Shown here: one piece after another, positions 55,507 to 63,995 of the stretch
Numbering within the stretch: the stretch's first letter is position 1
Layout of the letters: every line of letters begins with the position of its first letter
Source of the DNA: Microbacterium sp. SORGH_AS_1204
GTDB lineage: Bacteria; Actinomycetota; Actinomycetes; Actinomycetales; Microbacteriaceae
Reading direction: 5' to 3'
Length of the DNA stretch: 64,000 bases
Assembly (NCBI RefSeq): GCF_030818935.1
Contig: NZ_JAUTBD010000001.1
Coordinates: 434,001 to 498,000, forward strand
The notes under the pieces: model-generated
Database searches by the model: none
Told to the model about the DNA's origin: nothing
What the model saw: only the letters and a program-made list of their open reading frames with translations
Position numbers and translations under genes: made by a program

Positions 55507-55989
55507 TCACTCTGTGAAAGAAGTTGCCACCTCGATATCCACGTCGCATTGCAGTGCTAGCACGCCGTGGGCGGTTACCGATGTTCCGAGTTCGGATTCC
55601 ACCCCTAGCACCGATCCGAGCAGATGTGCGGCGATCGTCTCGTCCTCGGCGACCTGAGTTGAATCTTCTAGCTCCTCAACTAGACGCGCGCGAATAGTAT
55701 CAAGGTGCTTGGCAACTACGTCCGTCGCGACGTTGTCGAACGCCTGCAATTCGAGAACCGCCTGGTCGAGTTCGAGTTGGAAGCGGGCGCGCAGCTCCGC
55801 AACGTCGTGGGCGATGTGGTAACGCCGCATCACTTCGAGCCCAGAAAGTACGGTAGCCGCGTGGATTCCTGCTTTGTATGCATCGGATCGAGGGGTCGTC
55901 CAGGCCGGCGGCACCAGTCCTGTCCAATCGTCGAGAGCAGTCTCGCTCGAATGTGCGGTACGGATGATCGTGCATGCGAGGCGGTTCAC
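55507..55989 (-). pseudogene. C-terminal fragment of the nuclease-NTPase gene (frame-shifted part)
   Basis: 160-aa open frame that continues the protein encoded at 55700-58303 after a frameshift near 56013 in TTTTCCCC. Upstream of its first start the same frame reads FSPEIGGCRVNRLACTII, joining smoothly to SYGYRPSLIV. Content is helical (AELRARFQLELDQAVLELQAFDNVATDVVAKHLDTIRARLVEELED split across segments). One extra base explains the break; homopolymers make assembly error possible. Confidence 0.7.
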
Positions 55990-58303
55990 TCGGCATCCCC
56001 CAATCTCCGGGGAAAACGATTAAGGAGGGTCGGTACCCATACGAACCCGAGTCTGGGGTCAGCTTGTGCAGCACCTCCGGCGAGTGCTTGAACCATTCGA
56101 GCAGATCAGGAACCTTGATTCCGACGGCGCGCTGCTGCGGAGGCCAGCCTTCGTAAACACGATCTGTGGCGCGCTCGTATGAGGTCGCCTCAAGCCCTAG
56201 TTTGCGCAAGGCAGACAGTTGCAGGTCGCGCTGGCGCTGAGCGCTTCGAGAAGCATTTCGTCGGGCAAGGGTGGCAGCGCGAGCGAGAGCTAGATTGGAC
56301 TCACCCGAACGGGCCGCTCGGCGTATATCACTGCCGCTTGTCTCGCTCACAGCAATCGTTTCCAGGACGGCGGAAAGATCCTCGAGACGTCCGACAATCC
56401 GGTCAATTGCATCGGACGGGTCTTCAGCAATCAGGTCCCACGGTTCTCGTTTGCATTTGATCGCAGCCTCCACCAAGTTTTCACTCAGATACATCGCCAA
56501 CGCTCGGTGACCTGTGGGATCGACCAGTCTTCTGGGAAGATCGAGCGCAATCCCGCTCAAGACACTATGCAAGTCATCAGATGGGGGTGCCGACGTCCCA
56601 TCTAACGGCGAATCGACAACCGGAACCAATCGATTAGCCATCTCCGCGAGCGACGCCGCGTCTTTCTGTAATGCGGCAACCACGCTGGAGCGAGTTTCAC
56701 CACGTAGCCAGATCAATGTCGTGCGGTCCAGAACAGCATCCGCGAGTCTTAGCCCCACTTCCCCGACGGAAACGCGCTCAGTCCGCGTCAACTGATGCAG
56801 CCGTGCGGCCGCGAGGTTAGCGGTTTGCCTGTTTGAAGCGACGGAGGACCTCGCGTGGAGCGATCTGCGTTGGAGCTTAGATATTCCCAGTTGCATATCG
56901 CCGATGCGATAGTCATTTCCGCCGGGGAGCTTCGTTGATATGTCTGCGCTATCTACACTCGGTATGCATGCGACGCCGAGACGAGCAAGTTCCTTCGCAT
57001 TTCGATCAGCGTCACCTTGAACCGCGTCCGAAACGTGGATGATGGAACCATGCAGTATTTTTCCATCTTGGGAATCGACGATGAATAGCGAATGGGCGCC
57101 CACGAACCGCTCGGTCAGTCGATCCAGGATCCGGTCTGCGCCGCCGGCCAATCTTGTGACTCCTTCAGCGACACCTGGAGTAAGCATCCGCGCCGCCATT
57201 GTCAACTCGGCTAGCTCCTCCAGCGGCGGTTCCTGAGAGAAACTAGCAGGTCGGCGTCCGTTGTCCAGATGCGTGCCGAAATTGACGTCCATGTCCTTGA
57301 GGAGTTCCGGATCTGCTCCGTGGATCGCGCTGAATAGGCTTTCGAGGTCCGATAGTCGGTCAAGCGAAAAGACGGCGTCCATTATACGACTGACTCCGAT
57401 ATTTCTGATGACTGTTGCGAGGCTCGGGAACGGCTCCTTGGCGACCTCACGCAGCTCACTGACGGCCTGGGCGACGTTCTGTGGAAAGGGCATGCCGCTC
57501 CAGTCGTCGTCCACGATCGCCAGTTGCAGCGTGAAAACACGAGATGGTGGAGGCACGTCATTCCGGTTGAGCACTTCAAGCCAATGCTCGGACCGGCCCT
57601 GCAGATCCGCGAGCTTGACTGCTTGCAAACCCGTGATTAACTCGCCAACTGGTGCCTGCGCCAACCGGTTCTGAAGCCTGTGTATTGCCGACGGAAGAGC
57701 CGCAGGCGCATCGCGAGCAATGCCTACAAGAAGAGTCGGCAGGAATTCCGCCGCAACCAGACTGACGAGCTTCTCAATTGTTTGGGCCACCGAAGGTGGG
57801 GGCGCCTCATGCAAGTATTTGGACAGTAGACGCGAGCGAAGTGGGTGCAATCCACGCACGGTTTCGCCGGACACTAGCACGAGGTGTTCCTCCGCCAGGA
57901 GAAGCAACGCACGGCGCAGTGCGCCTTCTGTTTGCAGCGCGGATTCAAGTTGGGGGATACTCAGAGCGGCTCCCCATTGCGAGACCGTGGAAACGAGGGC
58001 AAGCACCCGCAGTTCGGTTTCTCGACCTTGGCAGATGTGGTTCGTCACTTGGTCGCGAAGGACGGCTCCAAGACGACGTCCTCGTGTGAGCATGTAAGTA
58101 TATTCGAGAGTCAGCCCATCCGCCGCGTCATACGCTTCCCGCCAGTGTGGGAGGCTGGTGAGCCGGTCGTTCTGGAGACTGAGATACAGCGCCTCCGCTA
58201 TCTGCTCAGTAAGAGACACGCGAACGAGCGCACATCGCGCCGTGTCGCGGACGCCGATCAAGTCTTCATTTCTGACTGAGCCGAGCGTCATAACCCCGGT
58301 CAA
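55700..58303 (-). pseudogene. Middle part of a large nuclease-NTPase protein (helical sensor region)
   Basis: In-frame continuation of the gene at 58331-59386, separated only by a TGA at 58331-58333. The first-listed start is a TTG inside the protein, not a true start. About 770 residues before the frameshift near 56013. Early part (IAEALYLSLQNDRLTSLPHW, ICQGRETELRVLALVSTVS, LLLLAEEHLVLVSGETVRGLHPLRSRLL) looks like the winged-helix/helical segment that follows a STAND NTPase; the rest is alpha-helical without a motif I recognise. Lower GC and looser codon use than the backbone indicate transfer. Confidence 0.65.
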
Positions 58304-58330
58304 GTGCGAAGTTGCGTCTACGAGTTCGTC

Positions 58331-59386
58331 TCACCCGAGCAACTGGCCTGTTCCCACCCCGTCGAGGACGAATCCGATTTGATTCCGGTCGTTGGTGGCG
58401 AAGGAAACTGCCAGGTCGACGATGCTCCGGATTGCTTCGGTATCTGTACGCCTCACCTCGTACCAAACGACATCACGTCGCGTATAGACAGCGGACCATA
58501 CCGCCGTTGACTTGCCAACTCCGGACGGTCCGACGAACAGGACTGGCTTGCCCGCGCTCAGGGCCGTGACTGCATCGCCGACAGCGTCGGGCATTGGGGC
58601 GGGCAGCCCTGCGGCAATATGCTCGGGCCGCGCCGACGTACCTTCGTAATAGTCGTCGTGGGCTCCAAGGTCGACAAATCTGACCGGCACGCAAGTCCCG
58701 TCTGTGATCGCTCGTGATAGCGCATCTGCATCTAGCAACCGCAGTGCATTCTCTGCCCGGTGTCTGACCTCCGATCGGTCGATGCCGACAGCAAGTTCAG
58801 GGACGGTAACGGCTGCATTGGCGTCGGCGGCATTTGCGACATCGATTCGCAACGACCGCTCGACGAACTCGCAAGCAGCGCGGGCAGCGTTTAAGGAGTC
58901 TGCAAGGGCGGTAACCGCCTGATCGTGGGCGAGCTGCCAGTCGAGAGTGAGGATGGTCGAGGTCGTCAAGAGTTCGGCGAGATCGGGGCCAACCTTCTCT
59001 GCGATGACGGATCTCAGCGGATGCGAGGCGTCGAGGTCGCTGAGAGTGCGGTTGAGATCATCGAAGACTTCGCCCGCCACCGGTCGTTCTACCACCAGGA
59101 CCAGCCGACCAGTCACGAACCCTCGTGCCCGGTGCTTCTCCCACATCTCGACCAGATGGTCCCCGGTCTCTGACAACGTGAACGATCCCCGTCGCTCTTG
59201 TCGGCTCTTCACCTGAACAAAAAGAGGCACATCACCGTCGACTTGAAGATTTTCGTAGCCTTCGGGCACTACGCGGTGGGCTCCATCGGATCCGCCCAGT
59301 AGCCGAGCACAAAACCATGCCCCCACAGCATCCTGGAAATGAAATCCGCGGCCGGCGATCGCGCCTGCACGACTCCAGACATTCAA
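58331..59386 (-). CDS. N-terminal part of a PD-(D/E)XK nuclease / P-loop NTPase protein (possible STAND-type defence gene)
   Basis: 351 aa from the TTG at 59386 (GACGAGG 5 bases upstream) to a TGA at 58331. Residues 8-90: RGFHFQDAVGAWFCARLL, E43-type GYENLQVDGDVPLFVQVKSRQE, a Cap4/DUF4297-like E..D..QVKS nuclease pattern, then SFTLSETGDHLVEMW. From about 275: LFVGPSGVGKSTAVW (Walker A) and IGFVLDGV (Walker B). The TGA is followed in frame by DELVDATSHLTGV, as if LGWDEL lost its Trp codon. With the downstream parts the ancestral protein would be about 1290 aa. Nuclease plus NTPase plus long helical sensor is the Avs-like architecture; the match is by layout, not by search. Confidence 0.7.
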   Translation of the reverse strand: MNVWSRAGAIAGRGFHFQDAVGAWFCARLLGGSDGAHRVVPEGYENLQVDGDVPLFVQVKSRQERRGSFTLSETGDHLVEMWEKHRARGFVTGRLVLVVERPVAGEVFDDLNRTLSDLDASHPLRSVIAEKVGPDLAELLTTSTILTLDWQLAHDQAVTALADSLNAARAACEFVERSLRIDVANAADANAAVTVPELAVGIDRSEVRHRAENALRLLDADALSRAITDGTCVPVRFVDLGAHDDYYEGTSARPEHIAAGLPAPMPDAVGDAVTALSAGKPVLFVGPSGVGKSTAVWSAVYTRRDVVWYEVRRTDTEAIRSIVDLAVSFATNDRNQIGFVLDGVGTGQLLG

Positions 59387-59497
59387 GTCAGCCTCGTCTC
59401 TCGGCGCAGTGGGCTCCCGGTGGGCACTCCCACCTGGTCTTGTCTAGTTGCTCCTCGAACTCTTCGGATGTCTCAGCGTTGTCACTAGCCTCGCATC

Positions 59498-60385
59498 ATG
59501 TCCGACTCGTTCGCCGCGTCCCCCATCCGCAACCTACACGAGGACGTGCTGTCCACTCTTGAGGCGTTCGATGCTTTTGCGGCACCCGTCGCTGGTGCGG
59601 TCCTGTATTCGTCCAGGTGGCGAGCAACCAGCCTGCCGCGAAACCTCCGGGCTGCATCGGCGGCGAGTGCCCTCGGGCTCTCAAGCTTGGACGACGCGCG
59701 CCGTCGTTACACGCACAACGATGAGGAGGACGAGCCGACTGCGACCGATCGTTATCTACAGGCTTACTTCGCGGCACGAAGGCACATGAAAGAGACGCTC
59801 AGCGACTTGGGTAATTTTGAAGAGGGTGACAACTACGGCGCCTTCGTGGCTGCGGTAGCACTACAGCGCCTGGACTCGGGGTTCCGCGCCGCGCACATTC
59901 TCTACCGGCTTGGGTTGAACATCGAAGGTGACACGATCTCCCGACAAATCCTCGAACAGATTGCCTGGGCACTCGAAGCGTCGAGGCTCGGTACTCCTGA
60001 GGAAATTGAGAAGGTCAGTGCGTCGTACTCCATCTCCGCACTGAAGAAGTTAATTCCGGGTATCGGTCCCCTCTATGGAGCGTTGAGCGAAATCGCCCAC
60101 GCGGGGTTGGAGCAGCATCGTGAACATGTTGAGTTGGATCCCGACGATCGAGGCCGCATCGTAGTCGCCCGCGGTCGGCTGGCCACCTCGGCGCTTATCC
60201 TCCTCCGGTTGGCAGACGCCTGGGTTGCCGTCTGCGAATACACACAGCGGGACATCGTGGGAACCTTTCGTGCTCTCGCCTCCCGCGATGACCTGCGACT
60301 ACTGCAAGATCGTCCCTTCCTTGCCGAATCGCAGCGGCTTGTCCAGCAAATTGAGAATCTGGAGACCGAGGCCCGCGCGAGCTAG
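59498..60385 (+). CDS. Uncharacterised helical protein divergent from the nuclease-NTPase
   Basis: 295 aa from the ATG at 59498; no clear RBS. Not recognised. Predominantly helical; the strings SGFRAAHILYRLGLNIEGDTISRQILEQIAWALEA and ALSEIAHAGLEQHREHV by segments resemble DUF5677-like proteins, where an R-x-x-L-E helix precedes an H-containing helix. Shares a 111-base divergent region with the nuclease-NTPase gene and has the same lower GC, so it probably travelled with it; a partner or immunity role is speculation. The IS element lies 29 bases after its stop. Confidence 0.7.
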   Translation: MSDSFAASPIRNLHEDVLSTLEAFDAFAAPVAGAVLYSSRWRATSLPRNLRAASAASALGLSSLDDARRRYTHNDEEDEPTATDRYLQAYFAARRHMKETLSDLGNFEEGDNYGAFVAAVALQRLDSGFRAAHILYRLGLNIEGDTISRQILEQIAWALEASRLGTPEEIEKVSASYSISALKKLIPGIGPLYGALSEIAHAGLEQHREHVELDPDDRGRIVVARGRLATSALILLRLADAWVAVCEYTQRDIVGTFRALASRDDLRLLQDRPFLAESQRLVQQIENLETEARAS

Positions 60386-60411
60386 CGGTTGGCGACCGCG
60401 TCGTCTTGGAG

Positions 60412-60960
60412 CTAGGGCGTGTCTCCTAAATGGCGGGTCCAGGCGATGACGGCGTTGAGGACGGCTGCTGAGCGGTAGACGGTGGCGAGTTTGTCGTAGC
60501 GGGTGGCGAGGCCTCGCCATTGTTTGAGGGTGGCGAAGCGGCGTTCGATGACGTTGCGGTTTCGGTAGTCGTCGCGGTCGTAGGTGATGGGTCGTCCGCC
60601 GTGTGAGCCGCGTCGGACGCGGTGGCCGATCTGATCCGATGGCTGCGGGATGACGGCCTGGATGCTGCGGTCACGCAGGTGCTGTCGGATTGCCCGGGAC
60701 GAGTACGCCTTGTCGCCTCGGAGCCGGTCGGGTCGGGTGCGGGGGCGACCGATCGGGCGGGCGACGCGCAGCTGCTGCAGCAACGGGATCAGCATGGGCG
60801 AGTCCCCGGACTGGCCCGGCGTGACCGCGATCACCAGTGGCAGGCCGCGACCGTCGACCAGGTGGTGGAGCTTGGTGGAGAGTCCGCCTCGGGAGCGGCC
60901 GAACCCGTGATCAGGCGGCTCGATCAGCGGATTGTTGTAGTTCGACGAAGCCCCCCGTGA
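60412..60960 (-). CDS. IS5-family transposase, second frame (orfB)
   Basis: Encodes the C-terminal catalytic part: NYNNPLIEPPDHGFGRSRGGLSTKLH, the second Asp in RLRGDKAYSS and the Glu in NVIERRFATLKQW, ending GDTP with the TAG supplied by the CTAG target site. The open frame extends to 61089 but codes sensibly only from about 60960, where it must be joined to orfA by frameshifting. Confidence 0.88.
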   Translation of the reverse strand, partial: SRGASSNYNNPLIEPPDHGFGRSRGGLSTKLHHLVDGRGLPLVIAVTPGQSGDSPMLIPLLQQLRVARPIGRPRTRPDRLRGDKAYSSRAIRQHLRDRSIQAVIPQPSDQIGHRVRRGSHGGRPITYDRDDYRNRNVIERRFATLKQWRGLATRYDKLATVYRSAAVLNAVIAWTRHLGDTP

Positions 60961-61352
60961 CCCGGGTGATGTTCGTCGCGTGCTGATGGGCGCGAGCGAT
61001 CGTGGAGTCCACCGACACGGACCAATCGAGCTTGCCGGTCGCGTCGGCGCGAGCCAGCAGCGCCGCGTGGACACGATCCCAGGTTCCATCGCCGGCCATC
61101 CGACGGTGCCACTTCCACACCGTCTGCCACGGGCCGAACACCTCCGGCAGATCCCGCCACGCGATCCCTGTCCGATAGCGATACGCGATCGCCTCGACCA
61201 TCGTTCGCGCGTCCGAGAAGGGGCGGCCCTTACGGCCGGTCGGACCGGGCAAGAACCCGCTGATCAGATCCCACTGAGTATCCGAAAGCAACTGGAACCG
61301 CGACACGTCTCTAGCATCACCGACTCACCCCACCCATTTGGGAGACACGCCC
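60415..61352 (-). mobile_element. IS5-family (IS427-like) insertion sequence, complete
   Basis: Terminal inverted repeats GGGCGTGTCTCCTAAATGG (60415-60433) and CCATTTGGGAGACACGCCC (61334-61352), one mismatch. Flanked by TA on both sides (60413-60414, 61353-61354), the expected 2-base target duplication inside CTAG. Contains two overlapping transposase frames. Looks intact and recently inserted. Confidence 0.93.
60911..61306 (-). CDS. IS5-family transposase, first frame (orfA)
   Basis: 131 aa from the ATG at 61306. DUF4096-type start (LLSDTQWDLISGFLP, GRPFSDARTMVEAIAYRYRTGIAWRDLP, WQTVWKWHRRM) and the first catalytic Asp in VSVDSTIARAHQHAT. Ends ELQQSADRAA just where orfB takes over, consistent with programmed translational frameshifting in this IS group. 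Confidence 0.9.
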   Translation of the reverse strand: MSRFQLLSDTQWDLISGFLPGPTGRKGRPFSDARTMVEAIAYRYRTGIAWRDLPEVFGPWQTVWKWHRRMAGDGTWDRVHAALLARADATGKLDWSVSVDSTIARAHQHATNITRVTGGFVELQQSADRAA

Positions 61353-61489
61353 TAGAAGTCTCCTCGTTCGGGCGCATCGGGCTCAGACGGCTCGACGTCA
61401 GCGAACACGTGAGCTAATCCAGTCGAGTAGACGCTGCGTCTCCCACGAGGGGTTCGAAAGCCATCGCGCAGGTTCCGCAACGAGAAAAA

Positions 61490-61512
61490 CGGGCCCCGCA
61501 GGGTCCGCTTTT
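61490..61512 (+). terminator. Hairpin with T-run, gene-less stretch after the IS
   Basis: CGGGCCC-CGCA-GGGTCCG followed by CTTTT. It lies in the 300-base stretch 61353-61653 where I see no gene. Confidence 0.55.
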
Positions 61513-61653
61513 CGCGTTATGACCGGCTGAGCGGGATGCGAACGCAGTTGGGCCCACGCCGCCGGAGGCTCCGCGTGCCGCGGAGCGGCGCGTGGAGGGG
61601 CGGTGGGGAGAATTCCTGGCCGCCCGCACGAGTGCAACGCTAGAATTCTGTAC

Positions 61654-61935
61654 ATGACGACGCTTTCTCTTGCCGACGCCCGCGCGAATCTGTCCAAACT
61701 CGTTGAGTCCGCGCTCACGACGCACGAGCGGTTCGACGTCACTCGCAACGGAGACCGTGTCGCCGTGCTCATGAGCGCTGACGACTACGACGCCCTGATC
61801 GAGACGGTCGACATCCTCAGTCGACCCGACGAGGTCGCCTCCCTCCGCCGGGGGCTGACCGATCTGGCCGCCGGCGACGTGTCGTCGGTCGACGATGTCC
61901 GCGCCGCGATGATCGCCCGCGGCCGTCTGTCGTGA
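61654..61935 (+). CDS. Type II antitoxin, Phd/YefM family
   Basis: 93 aa from the ATG at 61654. Phd/YefM fold: TLSLADARANLSKLVESALTTHERFDVTRNGDRVAVLMSADDYDALIETV by segments, then a toxin-binding tail (GDVSSVDDVRAAMIARG). The TAGAAT -10 (61641-61646) lies 7 bases upstream, so the mRNA is nearly leaderless. GAATTC occurs at 61610 and 61643, possible autoregulatory sites. GTGA overlap with the toxin. Confidence 0.92.
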   Translation: MTTLSLADARANLSKLVESALTTHERFDVTRNGDRVAVLMSADDYDALIETVDILSRPDEVASLRRGLTDLAAGDVSSVDDVRAAMIARGRLS

Positions 61936-62207
61936 CGGGAGTCGCTTACGAGATCGTCTTCACCCGTACCGCTCGACGTGCGCTCGAGCGCGATCTGCCC
62001 GAGAAGATCGCCGCCGCGGCGTTCGCGTTCATCACGGGCGCGCTCCGTGAGAACCCCCGGCGCGTGGGCAAGCCTCTTCGTGAACCGCTCGCGCCTCTCT
62101 ATTCCGCTCGGCGGGGGGAGTATCGGGTGCTGTATCGCATCATCGATCAGCGGTTGGTGATCGAGGTCGTCTCCGTGACGCACCGACGGGACGCATACCG
62201 CCTGTGA
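61932..62207 (+). CDS. RelE/ParE-type mRNA interferase toxin
   Basis: 91 aa from the GTG at 61932. RelE fold: YEIVFTRTARRALERDLPEKIAAA, NPRRVGKPLREPLAPLYSARRGEYRVLYRIIDQRLVIEVVSVTHRRDAYRL in segments; the R-G-E-Y-R-V-L-Y and H-R-R-D-A-Y strings are diagnostic. Cleaves ribosome-bound mRNA when antitoxin is lost. Confidence 0.93.
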   Translation: MTGVAYEIVFTRTARRALERDLPEKIAAAAFAFITGALRENPRRVGKPLREPLAPLYSARRGEYRVLYRIIDQRLVIEVVSVTHRRDAYRL

Positions 62208-62214
62208 CTTGTGC

Positions 62215-62319
62215 TCAGTCGCGGTTGCCGCGGGCGGCGGCGATCCCCACGACACACGTCACGACGAAAAGAGTGATGAGGCCCGCGAACATCACGGGTA
62301 CTTCGAACGCTTCCGGCAT
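62215..62319 (-). CDS. 34-aa single-pass membrane microprotein
   Basis: ATG at 62319 with RBS GGAGGGAGG 5 bases upstream; stop at 62215. Sequence MPEAFEVPVMFAGLITLFV and so on: one transmembrane helix (about 9-28) and a basic end ARGNRD. Convergent with the toxin gene, 8 bases apart. Function unknown; the strong RBS and clean helix support it. Confidence 0.6.
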   Translation of the reverse strand: MPEAFEVPVMFAGLITLFVVTCVVGIAAARGNRD

Positions 62320-62515
62320 CGAGCCTCCCTCCGACGATGACCCGTCGCCCTACGCCATGAGGGTGACGCCACGGCCGCCGCTGGGCGAACGGTCGATACG
62401 GACGCGCCGACCTTCACGCCATTCACAGCCGCCCGTCCCTAGTATTGCTGCGACCTCCGGCCCGCCGGGGTCGACGTGCTGCCGGGCCGGCGGCATCCGT
62501 CGCGAAAGGACCCGA

Positions 62516-63805
62516 GTGAGCAAGACGACAACACCGCGCGGTCAACGGACCGTCGCCCGCCATGGGCGGCTGTCGTCGCCGGGTCCCTTCGCCCAGCTCT
62601 TCCGCGGGCTCGCCATCGTGCTGGCCGTCGTGCTCGTCGCCGGCGGCACAGTCTTCGCTTACGCCGCCGTCGATCTCACCCGCAGCTTCACGGCGGATGC
62701 CGTCGAGCTGAAGGGCCAGCCCGCCGTACCGCCCGACCTCGGCGAACTCAAAGGCGGGGTGAATCTGCTGCTCATCGGCACCGACGAGTGCGAGGCCGAT
62801 TTCGCCCAATTGTTCGGCGACCGCTGCTCGGGCGATGACGCCGAGGGCACACTGAACGACGTCAACATGTTGGTCCACATCTCCGACAACCCGCGCCGAG
62901 TGACGGTCATCTCGTTCCCGCGCGACCTGATGGTGCCGATCCCGTCGTGCACCGACGCGGACGGCAACGTCAACTCGGCGATGAGCAAGCAGCAGATCAA
63001 CAGCGCCTACCTGTATGGCGGTCTGTCGTGTGTGGCATCCACCATCTCCGACCTGAGCGGTCTCGAGATCCCCTTCGCCGCCAAGGTCAGCTTCGGCGGT
63101 GTCATCAACATCACGGATGCCATCGGCGGTGTCGACGTGTGCATTGCGAACGGCATCAAAGACCCGTACACGGGCATCGACTGGCCCGCCGGTATGCGCC
63201 AGGTGAAGGGGCTCGACGCCCTGCAGTTCCTGCGCACCCGCCATGGCGTCGGCGACGGCGGCGACCTGGGCCGCATCTCGAACCAGCAGCAATACATGTC
63301 GCGTCTGGCCAACAAGCTCAAGAGCCAGGAAGTGCTTTCGAACCCCGCGACGCTGTACAAGCTCGCGTCTACCGCTCTGCGCAACGTCGACCCGTCGACC
63401 TCGCTCACCAACCCGCTCACCCTCGTGCAGATCGCCTCCGCGGTGAAAGACGTGCCCTTCGACGACATCGTCTTCATCCAGTACCCGACGTACACCGACC
63501 CGTCGGATCCGAACCGCGTGGTGCCCGACTACGAGGACGCCGACACGCTGTGGGCCGCGCTCGCCGCGAACCAGCCCCTCGAGCTCTCGGGCAACCTGAG
63601 CGACGGCGACGGAGTGGTGGTCGATGAGAACGCGACGCCCGCGCCCGTCGAGACGCCCGCCCCGAGCGACACGCCGACCCCGCAGGCCACCGATACTGCG
63701 GAGCCCACTCCGGCACCCACGTCGTCGGCGATCGCACTGCCCTCGGGAATCGCCGGGCAGACGGCAGCGCAGGCGACATGCTCGAACGGCAACGTTCGCA
63801 GGTGA
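62516..63805 (+). CDS. LytR-CpsA-Psr (LCP) family cell-wall polymer ligase
   Basis: 429 aa from the GTG at 62516 (RBS AAAGGA). Cytoplasmic basic start, one transmembrane helix (GLAIVLAVVLVAGGTVFAYAA), then the LCP domain: NLLLIGTDE, RRVTVISFPRDLMVPIP (Arg and Asp for pyrophosphate/metal), INSAYLYGG, GGVINITDAIGGVDVC, LDALQFLRTRHGVGDGGDLGRISNQQQYM. A Pro/Thr-rich tail from about 370. Transfers undecaprenyl-linked glycopolymers to peptidoglycan on the outer membrane face. Confidence 0.94.
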   Translation: MSKTTTPRGQRTVARHGRLSSPGPFAQLFRGLAIVLAVVLVAGGTVFAYAAVDLTRSFTADAVELKGQPAVPPDLGELKGGVNLLLIGTDECEADFAQLFGDRCSGDDAEGTLNDVNMLVHISDNPRRVTVISFPRDLMVPIPSCTDADGNVNSAMSKQQINSAYLYGGLSCVASTISDLSGLEIPFAAKVSFGGVINITDAIGGVDVCIANGIKDPYTGIDWPAGMRQVKGLDALQFLRTRHGVGDGGDLGRISNQQQYMSRLANKLKSQEVLSNPATLYKLASTALRNVDPSTSLTNPLTLVQIASAVKDVPFDDIVFIQYPTYTDPSDPNRVVPDYEDADTLWAALAANQPLELSGNLSDGDGVVVDENATPAPVETPAPSDTPTPQATDTAEPTPAPTSSAIALPSGIAGQTAAQATCSNGNVRR

Positions 63806-63820
63806 TGCTCGGCGAGGGCA

Positions 63821-63852
63821 CCCGGCATCCTGATCGTGGTTCGGATGCCGGG
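63821..63852 (+). terminator. Terminator after LCP gene
   Basis: CCCGGCATCC pairs with GGATGCCGGG across 12 bases; again built from GGCATCC/GGATGCC. Confidence 0.8.
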
Positions 63853-63863
63853 CGGGGACCGGC

Positions 63864-63869
63864 TAGTAT
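63864..63869 (+). promoter_or_regulatory. Putative -10 box of tRNA-Ser(GCU)
   Basis: TAGTAT, 38 bases before the tRNA 5' end; fits the actinobacterial TANNNT pattern. Confidence 0.45.
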
Positions 63870-63906
63870 GGACCGGTGTGTTCGAGCCGCGAGGCGCCGA
63901 TCACCT

Positions 63907-63995
63907 GGAGACGTCGCATAGTCAGGCCTAGTGCACCACCCTGCTAAGGTGGAGTCCCCGTAAGGGGACCGAGGGTTCAAATCCCTCCGTCTCCG
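63907..63995 (+). tRNA. tRNA-Ser (anticodon GCU)
   Basis: Acceptor GGAGACG pairs with CGTCTCC; anticodon stem CCACC/GGTGG with loop CTGCTAA (GCT); long variable arm GTCCCCGTAAGGGGAC; T arm GAGGG-TTCAAAT-CCCTC; discriminator G. CCA is not encoded in full (CCG follows). Confidence 0.96.

Noticed and set aside
61353..61653. Possible attR copy of the tRNA-Ser 3' end
   Set aside because: I looked for GGTTCGAATCCCACACCCTCC; only GGTTCGAA with unrelated flanks occurs near 61451, which is not enough.
61398..61772. 124-aa minus-strand frame
   Set aside because: Antisense of the antitoxin 5' half and intergenic DNA; no recognisable content.
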